DNA of 64,000 bases from a bacterium (lineage in GTDB: Bacteria > Zhuqueibacterota > QNDG01 > JAFGCO01), in NCBI GenBank assembly GCA_016930535.1, contig JAFGGN010000043.1, positions 62,001 through 126,000 on the forward strand, in the 5' to 3' direction. A program made the translations under genes and the position numbers. This document shows, one piece after another, positions 1-8,969 of this stretch; the first letter of the stretch is position 1; each line of letters starts with the position of its first letter. A model generated the notes under the pieces. That model was not told where the DNA came from. It worked only from the letters and a program-made list of their open reading frames with translations, and did no database searches.

Positions 1-1
1 G

Positions 2-1264
2 GATATACTGAATGCTGATTGTTTTTACCGTTCGTCGCATCGAAAAATATTCGACGCCGCCCTGCATCTTTATGAGCGGAACCAGCCTGTCGATATGATC
101 ACCCTGTCCGAAGAACTGAAAAAGAGAAAATTTCTTGAGGAAGTCGGGGGATCGTATTATCTGACCGAACTGGCAGAATCCATACCTTCCGCTGCAAATG
201 TCGAGTTTCACGCCAAAATCGTTCTGGAAAAGTATCTGATGCGGAAACTGATTGAGGAGTCCGCCTATATCGCCAAGGATTGTTATGAAGGGGCGGAAAA
301 TGTGTATGATATCCTCGATCATGCGGAACAGCGGATCTTTTCGCTTTCGGACAAGCAACTGAGAAGCACATTCGAACATATTGATCCGATCATGCACGAG
401 ACCATGGAGACCATTGCCAAGTATCATGAACGGAAAGGTCTGGTAACCGGCGTCCCCACGGGCTATATCAAGCTGGATGAACTGACCTCCGGATTTCAGC
501 CGGCCGAACTGATTGTCGTGGCCGGCCGGCCATCCATGGGCAAAACCGCATTCTGTCTGAATATTGCGCGGAATGCCGCCGTGGAGGCTGAGATCCCGGT
601 CGGATTTTTCAGCCTGGAGATGTCAAAAAGACAGCTGGCGCTTCGTCTGTTGTGCGCGGAAGCGCGTGTGGATGCCCACGCAGTCCGGACTGGAACGCTG
701 TCTGAGGACCAGTGGCCGAAACTCAGCACCTGTGTGGGCGTTCTGGCCGAATCCCAGATCTATATCGACGATACGCCGGGCATGAGTGTTCTTGAAATGC
801 GGGCCAAGGCACGCCGGCTGAAAAAAGAAAAAAACATCGGCATGATTGTTATCGATTATCTGCAGCTGATGCAGGGACCGCGCGGTGTCGAAAGCCGGCA
901 GCAGGAAATATCGGTTATTTCACGGTCCCTGAAAGCCCTGGCAAAAGAACTGGACGTACCTGTTATCGCACTTTCACAGCTGTCCCGTGCCGTGGAAATG
1001 AGAGGCGGCGATCATCGTCCGATGTTATCCGATCTGCGTGAATCAGGCGCTATAGAACAGGATGCGGATATGGTGCTTTTTATCTTCCGGCCCGAATTTT
1101 ACGGAAAGCTTGTAGATGAGGAAGGACGTTCGGTTGAAGGCATTGCGGAAATAATTATAGGAAAACAGCGGAATGGTCCGGTCGGTACGGTGCATTTAAG
1201 TTTTATCAAACGATGGGCCAAATTTGAAAATCCGGCTTTTGAGCATGAAGGGATGCCTTTTTAA
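2..1264 (+). CDS. dnaB: Replicative DNA helicase DnaB, 5'-truncated by the window edge
   Basis: This is the hexameric helicase that unwinds DNA at the replication fork. The reading frame is open from base 2, well before the first in-frame ATG at base 95. The upstream residues (ending DCFYRSSHRKIFDAAL) match the DnaB N-terminal domain, so the true start lies outside the window. Counting from the ATG at 95, the Walker A motif GRPSMGKT is at residues 144-151, and the RecA-like Walker B region (MIVIDYLQLM) falls near 280. The stretch DLRESGAIEQDADMVLFIFR is typical of the C-terminal RecA fold. No intein or frameshift is visible. The rel gene begins 6 bases after the stop, so the two are probably co-transcribed. 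Confidence 0.96.
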   Translation, partial: DILNADCFYRSSHRKIFDAALHLYERNQPVDMITLSEELKKRKFLEEVGGSYYLTELAESIPSAANVEFHAKIVLEKYLMRKLIEESAYIAKDCYEGAENVYDILDHAEQRIFSLSDKQLRSTFEHIDPIMHETMETIAKYHERKGLVTGVPTGYIKLDELTSGFQPAELIVVAGRPSMGKTAFCLNIARNAAVEAEIPVGFFSLEMSKRQLALRLLCAEARVDAHAVRTGTLSEDQWPKLSTCVGVLAESQIYIDDTPGMSVLEMRAKARRLKKEKNIGMIVIDYLQLMQGPRGVESRQQEISVISRSLKALAKELDVPVIALSQLSRAVEMRGGDHRPMLSDLRESGAIEQDADMVLFIFRPEFYGKLVDEEGRSVEGIAEIIIGKQRNGPVGTVHLSFIKRWAKFENPAFEHEGMPF

Positions 1265-1270
1265 AACCCT

Positions 1271-3550
1271 ATGGAATCGACAGTACAATCAAAAAACAAA
1301 CGGACTGCACCATCGACGGGTTCGGTTCCCGATTTTAAGAAACTGACGGCAGATGACCCGGCTGTCCGCGAGTATTTCGGCCAGACACTGGAAAAGCTGC
1401 TGAGAAAAGTGCGTATTTATGTCAAGAACGTGAATACGCAAATGATCCGGAATGCGTATCAGTTTGCATACGAGGCCCATATCGATCAGCTCCGGAAATC
1501 AGGGGTGCCCTATATTGATCATTGTCTTGAAACCGCGATGATTCTGACCGAGTTACGTATGGATGCGATCGCGATCACGGCGGCCTTGCTTCATGACGTG
1601 GTCGAGGACACAGGCGTTCAAATAGAGGATGTCCGGGAGCAGTTCGGTGACGAAGTGGCCCGACTGGTCAATGGCGTAACGAAAATCAGTGAGCTCAAGT
1701 TCAACAGTCAGGCTGAAGAGCAGGCAGAGAATTTTCGGAAAATGATATTCTCAATGACCGAGGATTTAAGGATCATTACCATCAAGTTTGCCGATCGGCT
1801 GCACAATATGCGGACGCTTGAGTACTTATCGCCCAAAAAAGCCGAGCGCATCGCTCTCGAAACCAGGGAAATTTACGCCCCTCTTGCACACAGATTCGGG
1901 ATTGCACGCATCAAATGGGAAATGGAGGATCTGTCCCTCAAAATCCTCGATTCGCAGGCCTATTACAGTCTGGTAAACAATGTACAGGACAAACGGGAAG
2001 ACCGGGAACGTTACATCAAAAAAATGTCCCGGCCGATCCGGAAAGAACTGATGGAGCATGGCATTCATGCCGAAATTCTCGGCCGGCCCAAATCCCTGTA
2101 TTCCATTTATCGCAAGATGAAAAAGCGAAACAAGCCTTTTGGCGAGATCTATGATCTGCTTGCGATACGGATCATTGTCGAACAAACGGATGAATGCTAC
2201 TTTGCTCTGGGCGTGGTCCATACGCTGTTTACACCGGTCCATGACCGGTTCAAGGATTATATCGCTACGCCCAAGATCAATATGTATCAGTCGCTTCACA
2301 CAACCGTGATCGGTGTCGAGGGAAAAATGGTCGAGATACAGATCCGGACCAAAGAAATGCACCGTATCGCCGAAATTGGTATTGCCGCTCACTGGAAATA
2401 TAAGGAGGGCAAATCAACGGACGACGAACTGGACAGGTACAGTGCATGGCTTCGTGATATGATCGACTGGCAGAAGGACAGTGTGGATCCCGAAGAATTC
2501 ATGGACATTTTGAAGACGGATCTGTTCCGCTCGGAAATTTTCGTTTTTACACCCAAGGGTGATCTGTTGAAACTGCCGAGAAATGCCAGTCCGGTTGATT
2601 TTGCCTTTGCCGTTCATACGGATGTGGGCTTCCACTGCATCGGGGCCAAAGTCAACGGCCGAATCGTTCCATTGAACTCCGAATTGAAAAATGGGGACTC
2701 GGTAGAAATTATTACGTCCTCCAATCAACGACCTCATCAGGATTGGCTGACGTTTGTTAAAACCTCAAAGTCAAAGAGTAAAATCAAACGCTGGCTCAAG
2801 GACGCCCAGTTTCATGAAGCCGTCAAACTCGGGGAAGAGATACTGAGCCGTGAATCGAAAAAGCTGCAGATCAAGACCAATCACAAGCAGTTGAAGGAAA
2901 TCGCGGAAAAACTGGGTAAAAATTCCCTTGAACGGCTGTATGCGGATCTGGGTGCGGGTGAATTGTCGTTCAACCGTATTCTGGAGATTCTGGATCCTGA
3001 AAAATATCACGCGGAGGTCAAGCCGCGAAAACCAAAGCTGCTTGAACGTTTTGTCAACAGAGCCCGTGATACGGCACGCGGCGTCCGGGTGCAGGGCATC
3101 GATCAATTGCTGATCAGGTTCGCACAATGCTGTCATCCGGTTCCAGGCGATCCGATTCTCGGATTCATCACCAAGGGCAGAGGTATTGTTGTACACCGCC
3201 GTGACTGCGTGAACCTGATACAGCTGACCGGCCAGGCCGATCGGACAATCGAAGTGACCTGGGATGTGGAGGGAGATAAAAATTTTGTCGTCCAACTGCG
3301 GATTCTTGCCACTGGCAGGAAGGATTTTTTAAAAGATGTCGCGGAATTCCTGGCTTCGATGAGCATCAATATCATTAAAATGGACATGAAAACAGAAAAT
3401 GCCATGACTACGGCTTATATCATTCTTGAAGTGAGAAATCTGACACATCTGACTCAGATTATGAGACGGTTGTACAAAATCAAAGGCATACTTTCTGTAA
3501 CCAGGGACAGCGGCTCCACTTCATTGCAGGAATTTACGAAAACCAAATAA
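1271..3550 (+). CDS. rel: Bifunctional (p)ppGpp synthetase/hydrolase, Rel/SpoT family
   Basis: Makes and degrades the stringent-response alarmone (p)ppGpp in the cytoplasm. The 759-residue protein has the full long-RSH layout. An HD hydrolase domain with an intact HDVVEDT motif lies at residues 108-114. The synthetase domain contains GRPKSLYSIYRKM near 271-283. A TGS domain occupies roughly 420-485, followed by a zinc-finger/helical region containing QCCHPVPGD. A C-terminal ACT domain completes it. The synthetase carries RFKD at 326-329, the charge pattern associated with bifunctional enzymes; monofunctional RelA has ExDD. With the intact HD motif, this argues for both activities. It follows dnaB by 6 bases. 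No second RSH gene is present in the window. Confidence 0.95.
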   Translation: MESTVQSKNKRTAPSTGSVPDFKKLTADDPAVREYFGQTLEKLLRKVRIYVKNVNTQMIRNAYQFAYEAHIDQLRKSGVPYIDHCLETAMILTELRMDAIAITAALLHDVVEDTGVQIEDVREQFGDEVARLVNGVTKISELKFNSQAEEQAENFRKMIFSMTEDLRIITIKFADRLHNMRTLEYLSPKKAERIALETREIYAPLAHRFGIARIKWEMEDLSLKILDSQAYYSLVNNVQDKREDRERYIKKMSRPIRKELMEHGIHAEILGRPKSLYSIYRKMKKRNKPFGEIYDLLAIRIIVEQTDECYFALGVVHTLFTPVHDRFKDYIATPKINMYQSLHTTVIGVEGKMVEIQIRTKEMHRIAEIGIAAHWKYKEGKSTDDELDRYSAWLRDMIDWQKDSVDPEEFMDILKTDLFRSEIFVFTPKGDLLKLPRNASPVDFAFAVHTDVGFHCIGAKVNGRIVPLNSELKNGDSVEIITSSNQRPHQDWLTFVKTSKSKSKIKRWLKDAQFHEAVKLGEEILSRESKKLQIKTNHKQLKEIAEKLGKNSLERLYADLGAGELSFNRILEILDPEKYHAEVKPRKPKLLERFVNRARDTARGVRVQGIDQLLIRFAQCCHPVPGDPILGFITKGRGIVVHRRDCVNLIQLTGQADRTIEVTWDVEGDKNFVVQLRILATGRKDFLKDVAEFLASMSINIIKMDMKTENAMTTAYIILEVRNLTHLTQIMRRLYKIKGILSVTRDSGSTSLQEFTKTK

Positions 3551-3580
3551 TATCATTCATAAACAGGAGGAGAGTCATCT

Positions 3581-3895
3581 ATGAGCAATATGGTCACGAT
3601 CACCAAAAAGGATGTGGCAAAACGCACAGCAAAACTTGTGGGTGAGCGTATTTACATCACCGAAAAAATCGTAGATGGTGTGTTTACCGCACTGAGGCAA
3701 TTTATGGCCGAAGCCGATCCTGAAATCCGCATTGAAATACGGGACTTCGGTGTATTCGAGGTCAAGACGACAAAACCGAAACCCAAGGCCAGAAATCCTA
3801 AGACGGGTGATATTATTTATGTGCCCGCCAGGAGAAAAACGCACTTCAAAGCCGGTAAACTGTTGAAAGAAATTTTAAAACTGCCGTTAGAGTAG
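3581..3895 (+). CDS. HU/IHF family DNA-binding protein
   Basis: A 104-residue histone-like nucleoid protein that bends DNA as a dimer. The family signature region lies at about 55-75 (DFGVFEVKTTKPKPKARNPKTG). It includes the RNPKTG beta-arm with the proline that intercalates into DNA. The start ATG at 3581 is preceded by a strong AGGAGG ribosome site at about 3567; a second in-frame ATG follows three codons later. It is slightly longer than classic HU (90 residues), with a short extra C-terminal helix. Whether it is HU or an IHF subunit cannot be decided from sequence alone. The ruvX gene follows after 7 bases. Confidence 0.92.
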   Translation: MSNMVTITKKDVAKRTAKLVGERIYITEKIVDGVFTALRQFMAEADPEIRIEIRDFGVFEVKTTKPKPKARNPKTGDIIYVPARRKTHFKAGKLLKEILKLPLE

Positions 3896-3902
3896 GAATT
3901 CT

Positions 3903-4343
3903 TTGAAACGTTTACTGGCGATTGACTATGGTAAAAAACGGATCGGTCTGGCTATCAGTGATCCGTTGCAGATTACCGCTCAACCCTTTGAAACCTGGGA
4001 AAACCTGTCCCGTAAAGCGCTTATTGAAAAGTTGCTGAAACTCATTCAGGATCTGGATATATTTATCGCCGTGCTTGGACATCCACTTACACTTTCGGGA
4101 CAACGTGCCGAACTGGCTCAGGAAGTCGAAAAGTTACATCAATGGCTGAGTGAAAATCTTCCTATTCCGGTGGTTCTGTGGGATGAAAGACTGACTTCGG
4201 TACAGGCGGAGAGGGCCATGCACGCCATGAATGAAAAACCGAGCAGAAACAAACAGAAAGTCGATCGCCTTGCAGCCGCATTGCTGCTTCAGAACTTTAT
4301 GGATGCACATCAGCATATCCCGAATTTAAAGGAGACGGATTGA
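3903..4343 (+). CDS. ruvX: Putative pre-16S rRNA nuclease / Holliday junction resolvase, YqgF family
   Basis: A small RNase H-fold nuclease of the YqgF/RuvX family, implicated in 16S rRNA 5'-end maturation and possibly in junction resolution. The protein has 146 residues, normal for the family. The acidic motif LAIDYGKKRIGLAISD at residues 4-19 supplies the first catalytic Asp. Also present are the DERLTSVQAERAM motif and the final VDRLAAALLLQNF motif. The start codon is TTG at 3903, which gives the expected MKRLLAIDYG N-terminus; an in-frame ATG there is lacking. Its stop overlaps the TTG start of lnt, suggesting translational coupling. Confidence 0.93.
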   Translation: MKRLLAIDYGKKRIGLAISDPLQITAQPFETWENLSRKALIEKLLKLIQDLDIFIAVLGHPLTLSGQRAELAQEVEKLHQWLSENLPIPVVLWDERLTSVQAERAMHAMNEKPSRNKQKVDRLAAALLLQNFMDAHQHIPNLKETD

Positions 4344-5860
4344 GTCGATTCAACATGGTTCTTCTTCTGTGCACAGCAATGGCCCTGATTCTCTCCTTTC
4401 CGCCTTTTCCCGGCGGCCCTGTCGCCATGATCGCCCTGGTTCCCTGGTTGATATTTTTGCAGCATCAGAATATCCGATCCGCATTTGCGGGCGGGTATTT
4501 TATCGGCTTTCTCTGGACCGCAGGTACGATATACTGGATCGGCTGGGCAACGATTACCGGACTTATCGGCGCAGTCATATACGTGCCTCTGTTTTTGGGA
4601 ACCTTATCCGTCTTCATGGTCCTCCTGATACGCCGCTGGCATTCGCAAGCCCTTTGGTTTGCTCCCGTCCTATGGACCGGGATGGAAATGATTCAATCCG
4701 CAGGTCCGCTCGGTTTTCCCTGGAATCAACTGGCCAATACACAGACACATATGCTGCCGTGGATTCAGTTTGCACACATTTTCGGCGGTTTCGGTATCGC
4801 GTTCTGGGTTGTCCTGATAAACGTTCTTATTGCGTTTTTAATCAGGAATTATGCAGAAAGACGAAAGACTTTTATATACGGGTTCATCATGCTGCTCCTT
4901 TTTTTTCTGCCGCTGATTCATGGGTTGCGGGTCATGTCAGATTATCGGGCTCCGTCCGAGAGTTTACAGGTGACGCTTGTTCAGGGAAACATCGATCCCT
5001 ATAAAAAATGGACGCCCTCTTTCATCGATTCCAATTTTCAGGTATATCATGATCTGTCCCTTATGTCCGCAACCGAAAAGCCCGGGCTGGTCGTATGGCC
5101 TGAAACCGCCACCCCGTGCTATCTCAGATACCGTTATCAGTATCTGTCCACAGTCAAATCGATTGCAGACAGCATGAATGCAGCCATCCTGACGGGATCA
5201 CCGGATTATGAATGGAACGATGAAGGGAAGGCCGTTATATTTAACGCCGCCCTGCTTGTTCATCCGAGAAATTTTCGCGTGCAGAGGTATTATAAAAACC
5301 GCCTGGTTCCTTTTTCCGAGAGGGTTCCTCTTGTGGACCGGTATCCTTTTATTTATGATTGGCTGTCACGGCTGAATCTGGATGTCGGACGATATACACC
5401 CGGCGACTCGGTATCCGTTTTCACACTGACACGGAAGGCGTCCGATCCGGTCCTTTTCGGGACTGCGATCTGTTTTGATTCCGTCTTCCCGTTTCATGTC
5501 CGGAAATACGTACGCATGGGCGCCCGGTTTTTGACCATCATTACCAATGACGGGTGGTTCGGACATACATCAGGTCCGTACCAGCATGCAAGGATTGCAG
5601 TGATCCGGGCGATAGAAAACCGCCGCTGGATCATCCGGTGTGCCAATACGGGCATTTCCGGATTTATTGATCCCCTGGGACATTTTTACAAAACGACTGA
5701 ATTTAACACGGCAGCCGTACTGAGCCAGGATATACGGCTGCACAATGACAGAACCTGGTTCGTTGACCACGGTCATCTGTTTGTTGCCCTGATATATTTG
5801 CTAAATGGAATCATCGCTGTCACAGCGTTTTTTTCAGGAAGAAAATCTTTTGGAAAGTAA
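4340..5860 (+). CDS. lnt: Apolipoprotein N-acyltransferase
   Basis: Adds the third acyl chain to the N-terminal cysteine of outer-membrane lipoproteins, at the periplasmic face of the inner membrane. The 506-residue protein begins with about six to seven transmembrane segments (residues 5-195), followed by a nitrilase-fold domain. The predicted catalytic triad is visible as E255 (VVWPETATP), K319 (RYYKNRLVPFSE) and C378 (GTAICFDS). A last hydrophobic segment near 480-497 re-enters the membrane. The TTG start at 4340 overlaps the ruvX stop by four bases and sits behind a GGAGA ribosome site. Its presence supports a diderm with triacylated lipoproteins. Confidence 0.95.
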   Translation: MSRFNMVLLLCTAMALILSFPPFPGGPVAMIALVPWLIFLQHQNIRSAFAGGYFIGFLWTAGTIYWIGWATITGLIGAVIYVPLFLGTLSVFMVLLIRRWHSQALWFAPVLWTGMEMIQSAGPLGFPWNQLANTQTHMLPWIQFAHIFGGFGIAFWVVLINVLIAFLIRNYAERRKTFIYGFIMLLLFFLPLIHGLRVMSDYRAPSESLQVTLVQGNIDPYKKWTPSFIDSNFQVYHDLSLMSATEKPGLVVWPETATPCYLRYRYQYLSTVKSIADSMNAAILTGSPDYEWNDEGKAVIFNAALLVHPRNFRVQRYYKNRLVPFSERVPLVDRYPFIYDWLSRLNLDVGRYTPGDSVSVFTLTRKASDPVLFGTAICFDSVFPFHVRKYVRMGARFLTIITNDGWFGHTSGPYQHARIAVIRAIENRRWIIRCANTGISGFIDPLGHFYKTTEFNTAAVLSQDIRLHNDRTWFVDHGHLFVALIYLLNGIIAVTAFFSGRKSFGK

Positions 5861-5879
5861 TGCCGTTCTGCCAAAGATC

Positions 5880-6881
5880 ATGAAAATACACCGCATTCAA
5901 CGATTTCGAACCTTATTGCCGGCATTGATCCTGGTTCTGGGTCATTTAAACGCTGAACCGGATCGGTGGGTATCCATCAATACGGTCAATGCCCGTCCGC
6001 TGGCTCTTGGCGGGGCTTTTCTGGCCATGGGCGATGACTGGGCCTCGATTCAATGGAACCCGGCCGGTTTCAGCTGCATGCCAATGCATGATTCGAGATA
6101 CTTTACACTCCGGTTGAATCCACTGGGAATTGCGGTCATGACCAACGGTTTGAGCGGTGTGGATTCGGACCTGGCTCCTGTTGCACTTCTGATGCCCGGT
6201 CTGGCATACAGGCGTGAGCGTCTTTGTGTCGGCTTGCTGCTTGGAGAAGAGAATATAACAGACCAAAGGAGACTGGCGCGTTCGAATATTCTCGATGGAA
6301 CACGCTATGAATGGTCCCGCGATGCAACCATTTCCTTCCGACTGGCATTTTCATCGCGTGTCAGCATCGGGGCTGCGGTTCAGGCACTGATACGGCATCC
6401 CGATGACGGGGGAACCCGATGGGGTTACCGCTATGGCCTGCTGGTTGAACCGAAGTCTTACCTGCATGTGGGATTGTGTTATTTCAATTTCGATAACCGT
6501 TTCGCGAATCAGCGGTCAACGCTGGAAAGTATTCATGATGAAACCTTAAACATCGGAATTGCGTTTAGTCCCTGGGAAGCATTGAAATTCCTGATTGATA
6601 TTCGAAATGTCAGCGATGAGAACCGGATGGGAACACGGGAACCTCATTTCGGAATGGAAATCAATCCGTTCCGCATAATCGCCGTACGGGCAGGATATTT
6701 TCAGACCCGGGAAGCGAAGCGGTCTGCATACAGTGCAGGACTTGGATTGTTGAAAGATATTGAATTGAATGGTTCATGGTTATCAAGAATGCGCCTGGGT
6801 GTCGACGCAACAGCCATTGTACAGGAGCAGGTCAGCGGCAATATAACCTGGGGATTTCTCAGTATGTATATACAGATATAA
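5880..6881 (+). CDS. PorV/PorQ-like outer-membrane beta-barrel protein
   Basis: A 333-residue protein with an N-terminal signal peptide (MKIHRIQRFRTLLPALILV and on to an AEP cleavage region near residue 25). The mature N-terminus, with NARPLALGGAFLAMGDDWAS followed by QWNPAG, is the hallmark of the PorV/PorQ/UPF0164 barrel family. In Bacteroidota these proteins partner the type IX secretion machinery. The rest alternates short amphipathic strands and ends in an aromatic/hydrophobic strand (WGFLSMYIQI). I place the start at ATG 5880 rather than the longer frame overlapping lnt, because only then is the signal peptide N-terminal. Family-level assignment is fair; a role in type IX secretion is inference, supported by two sorting-domain proteins in the window. 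Confidence 0.7.
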   Translation: MKIHRIQRFRTLLPALILVLGHLNAEPDRWVSINTVNARPLALGGAFLAMGDDWASIQWNPAGFSCMPMHDSRYFTLRLNPLGIAVMTNGLSGVDSDLAPVALLMPGLAYRRERLCVGLLLGEENITDQRRLARSNILDGTRYEWSRDATISFRLAFSSRVSIGAAVQALIRHPDDGGTRWGYRYGLLVEPKSYLHVGLCYFNFDNRFANQRSTLESIHDETLNIGIAFSPWEALKFLIDIRNVSDENRMGTREPHFGMEINPFRIIAVRAGYFQTREAKRSAYSAGLGLLKDIELNGSWLSRMRLGVDATAIVQEQVSGNITWGFLSMYIQI

Positions 6882-6898
6882 TCACAGGATCGGGACCG

Positions 6899-7576
6899 AT
6901 GAAGAAAACTTTTTACCGAATTCATAAGTCATTTAAAAAATTGTTGTTGATCCTTGGCTTTATTAGTCCTATCTTATTGGCCGGGACAGCGGATCCGGTG
7001 ACCAATATTGAAATGCTGAACGCGGTCATCGATTCAGTCTGGCAGGATGTGCTGGATCTGACCGGCATACAGCAGCATGAAACACTGCGAATCGAGCGGG
7101 CCGATACGCATGATGTGGTCAGGGATTGGACGTTCCGAAGACTGAAACGGTTGTGCCTGTTAAAGGAAATTGAGGTTGTCACGCGCGATTGCACCGGGGG
7201 CGATACAATCGCATTCGATGATTCAGCCGATGCGGATCATGTTTTAATCATCGATATTCCGGATATCGGCCTGCGCTATCAAAAGATAGGTCGTCATAGA
7301 GTGCTGGGTGAAAGATGGCTCGATCGGCAGGCCCAATGTCTTGTGGATGTCCAGTATATCGGGAAAATCCGCTCCGGATCGTCCTGCCATACCGTACAAA
7401 GGAAAAGTCAGGATCGTGTGAGCCTCAAACAGGTCCAGTATATCGAGCAGGGGGGAGCGATTCTGGGATTTCCTGTCCGCCCGGACTATTCGGATTTTGT
7501 CAGCCGTATGGAACCCTGGATCATGCTGGGAACCGTGACGGTTGTGGTTTATTTGTTCTATATTATCAGAAGTTAG
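6899..7576 (+). CDS. Uncharacterised exported protein with C-terminal membrane anchor
   Basis: I do not recognise this 225-residue protein. It begins with a hydrophobic segment at about residues 14-30 (KLLLILGFISPILLAG), a signal peptide or anchor. It ends with a second one at about 208-224 (MLGTVTVVVYLFYIIRS). The soluble middle (about 35-200) is mixed alpha/beta with several cysteines (residue region RLCLLKEIEVVTRDCTGGD and SGSSCHTV). These could form disulfides if periplasmic. The start ATG at 6899 follows a GGGACCG stretch and gives the signal sequence. It lies between the PorV-like barrel gene and bamD with gaps of 17 and 8 bases, so a role at the cell envelope is a reasonable but unproven guess. 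Confidence 0.75.
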   Translation: MKKTFYRIHKSFKKLLLILGFISPILLAGTADPVTNIEMLNAVIDSVWQDVLDLTGIQQHETLRIERADTHDVVRDWTFRRLKRLCLLKEIEVVTRDCTGGDTIAFDDSADADHVLIIDIPDIGLRYQKIGRHRVLGERWLDRQAQCLVDVQYIGKIRSGSSCHTVQRKSQDRVSLKQVQYIEQGGAILGFPVRPDYSDFVSRMEPWIMLGTVTVVVYLFYIIRS

Positions 7577-7584
7577 GAGCGATT

Positions 7585-8391
7585 ATGTTTTCACGTCTTA
7601 TGAATGGAAAAATTGTTATTATCCTTTTCATGGCTGCCGTTACTTTTAGTATTCAATGCAACCGTCATTCTCTCAGCGGTCGTGAAAATACGCCCGAAGA
7701 GCAATATGAAGAAGCCAAACGTATCTTTGATAAAAAAGATTATTACAAGGCCAAAATGCAGTTTACGGTTATTGTTCTGAATAATCCGGGACATCGAATC
7801 ATTGAAAAAGCCCAGTATTATCTTGCAGAATCGCATTATCATCTGGACGAGTATATACAAGCCATTGCGGAATATGAAAAACTGATCAGAAGCATGCCGC
7901 AAAGTCCTTTTGTGGACGATGCCCGTTTCAAAGTAGGATTATGCTATTATGATCTGTCACCCGGGTATGCACTCGATCAGGAATATACACAGAAAGCCAT
8001 TTATCAGTTTCAGCTGTTTCTGGAGGAATATCCCAATTCTGAGGTTCGTCCGGAAGTTGAAAAAAAATTGGCAGAGGCCAGGGACAAACTCGCCAAAAAA
8101 GAATTCAAAACCGGTGAACTTTATAAAAAGATGGGATATAATGAGGCTGCAATTATCTCATTCAATGCGGTTCTTGAAGAATATCATGATACACAATATG
8201 CGGATGATGCCCTGTTTTTAAAAGGTGAATGTCATCTGAAACTGAACGCATTTTCCGAAGCCATTCAGTCGTATGACGCATTGATCGACAGATATCCCGA
8301 TTCAGAGCACATCAATGATGCCCGGGATCGCATGAACCAGGCCCGGGAAAAGCAATCAAAAATGAAGTTGTCTACAAAAGATCAAGATTAG
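7585..8391 (+). CDS. bamD: Outer-membrane protein assembly factor BamD-like lipoprotein
   Basis: A 268-residue TPR protein of the BamD/YfiO family, a lipoprotein of the outer-membrane barrel assembly machine. After a signal sequence (residues 1-24) comes Cys25 in FSIQC, a likely but non-canonical lipobox because Gln sits at -1. The body holds five TPR-like helical pairs, including ENTPEEQYEEAKRIFDKKDY, QYYLAESHYHLDEYIQAIAE and FKTGELYKKMGYNEAAIISF. The start ATG at 7585 follows a TTAGGAGCG ribosome site. The upstream extension of the open frame (to about 7315) overlaps the previous gene and is not used. nadD follows two bases after the stop. A generic tol-pal-type TPR protein is the alternative, less likely. 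Confidence 0.85.
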   Translation: MFSRLMNGKIVIILFMAAVTFSIQCNRHSLSGRENTPEEQYEEAKRIFDKKDYYKAKMQFTVIVLNNPGHRIIEKAQYYLAESHYHLDEYIQAIAEYEKLIRSMPQSPFVDDARFKVGLCYYDLSPGYALDQEYTQKAIYQFQLFLEEYPNSEVRPEVEKKLAEARDKLAKKEFKTGELYKKMGYNEAAIISFNAVLEEYHDTQYADDALFLKGECHLKLNAFSEAIQSYDALIDRYPDSEHINDARDRMNQAREKQSKMKLSTKDQD

Positions 8392-8393
8392 AC

Positions 8394-8969
8394 ATGCGTA
8401 TTGGTTTGTTCGGCGGTACATTTGATCCGGTTCATACGGGACATATGATCATTGCCAGTCTTCTGTGCAGTGATTTGCCCCTGGATCTTCTCATTTTTAT
8501 TCCAACAGCGTTTCCACCGCATAAACGTGAAAGCCGCCTCCTGGATCCGGAGCATCGGATCGAAATGCTCAAACGGGCTATAAACGGAAAACCGGAATTT
8601 AAATGGTCGGAAATCGAAAACCGTAACGAAGTCTGTTATACGATTGATACGGTCAGACAATTTCGTCGAAAATATCCGGATGCTTCTCTCTATCTGATTA
8701 TCGGTGCTGACAGTCTGGCCGATCTGCATACATGGATGCATCCCGATCAATTATTACAGGAAATCAATATTGTGGTCGTTTCCCGTCCCGGTATTGATTT
8801 AAAAGCGATACGGACTGATTTTATCAATCGCGTAACTATTCATGATACGCCGGTTATCGGAATTTCATCTTCAATGATCCGGCAGCGAATCAGGGACCAT
8901 AAGTCCATCGCAACCCTGGTGCCTGAACCTGTTGAACAGTATATTTTACAGCACGGTTTATATCGATGA
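8394..8969 (+). CDS. nadD: Nicotinate-nucleotide adenylyltransferase
   Basis: Converts nicotinate mononucleotide and ATP to deamido-NAD in NAD synthesis. The 191-residue protein has the nucleotidyltransferase signature GTFDPVHTGH at residues 8-17. The C-terminal ISSSMIRQRI motif near 162-171 binds the ATP phosphates. PTAFPPHKRE (about 42-51) is the NadD substrate loop. The start ATG follows bamD by two bases, and its stop overlaps the ATG of mlaE. The window also carries nadE at 40295-41959, the next enzyme in the pathway, in a separate unit. Confidence 0.95.
   Translation: MRIGLFGGTFDPVHTGHMIIASLLCSDLPLDLLIFIPTAFPPHKRESRLLDPEHRIEMLKRAINGKPEFKWSEIENRNEVCYTIDTVRQFRRKYPDASLYLIIGADSLADLHTWMHPDQLLQEINIVVVSRPGIDLKAIRTDFINRVTIHDTPVIGISSSMIRQRIRDHKSIATLVPEPVEQYILQHGLYR

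Noticed and set aside
1271..3550. Monofunctional RelA instead of bifunctional Rel
   Set aside because: The HD motif (HDVVEDT) is intact and the synthetase carries RFKD, both features of bifunctional enzymes.
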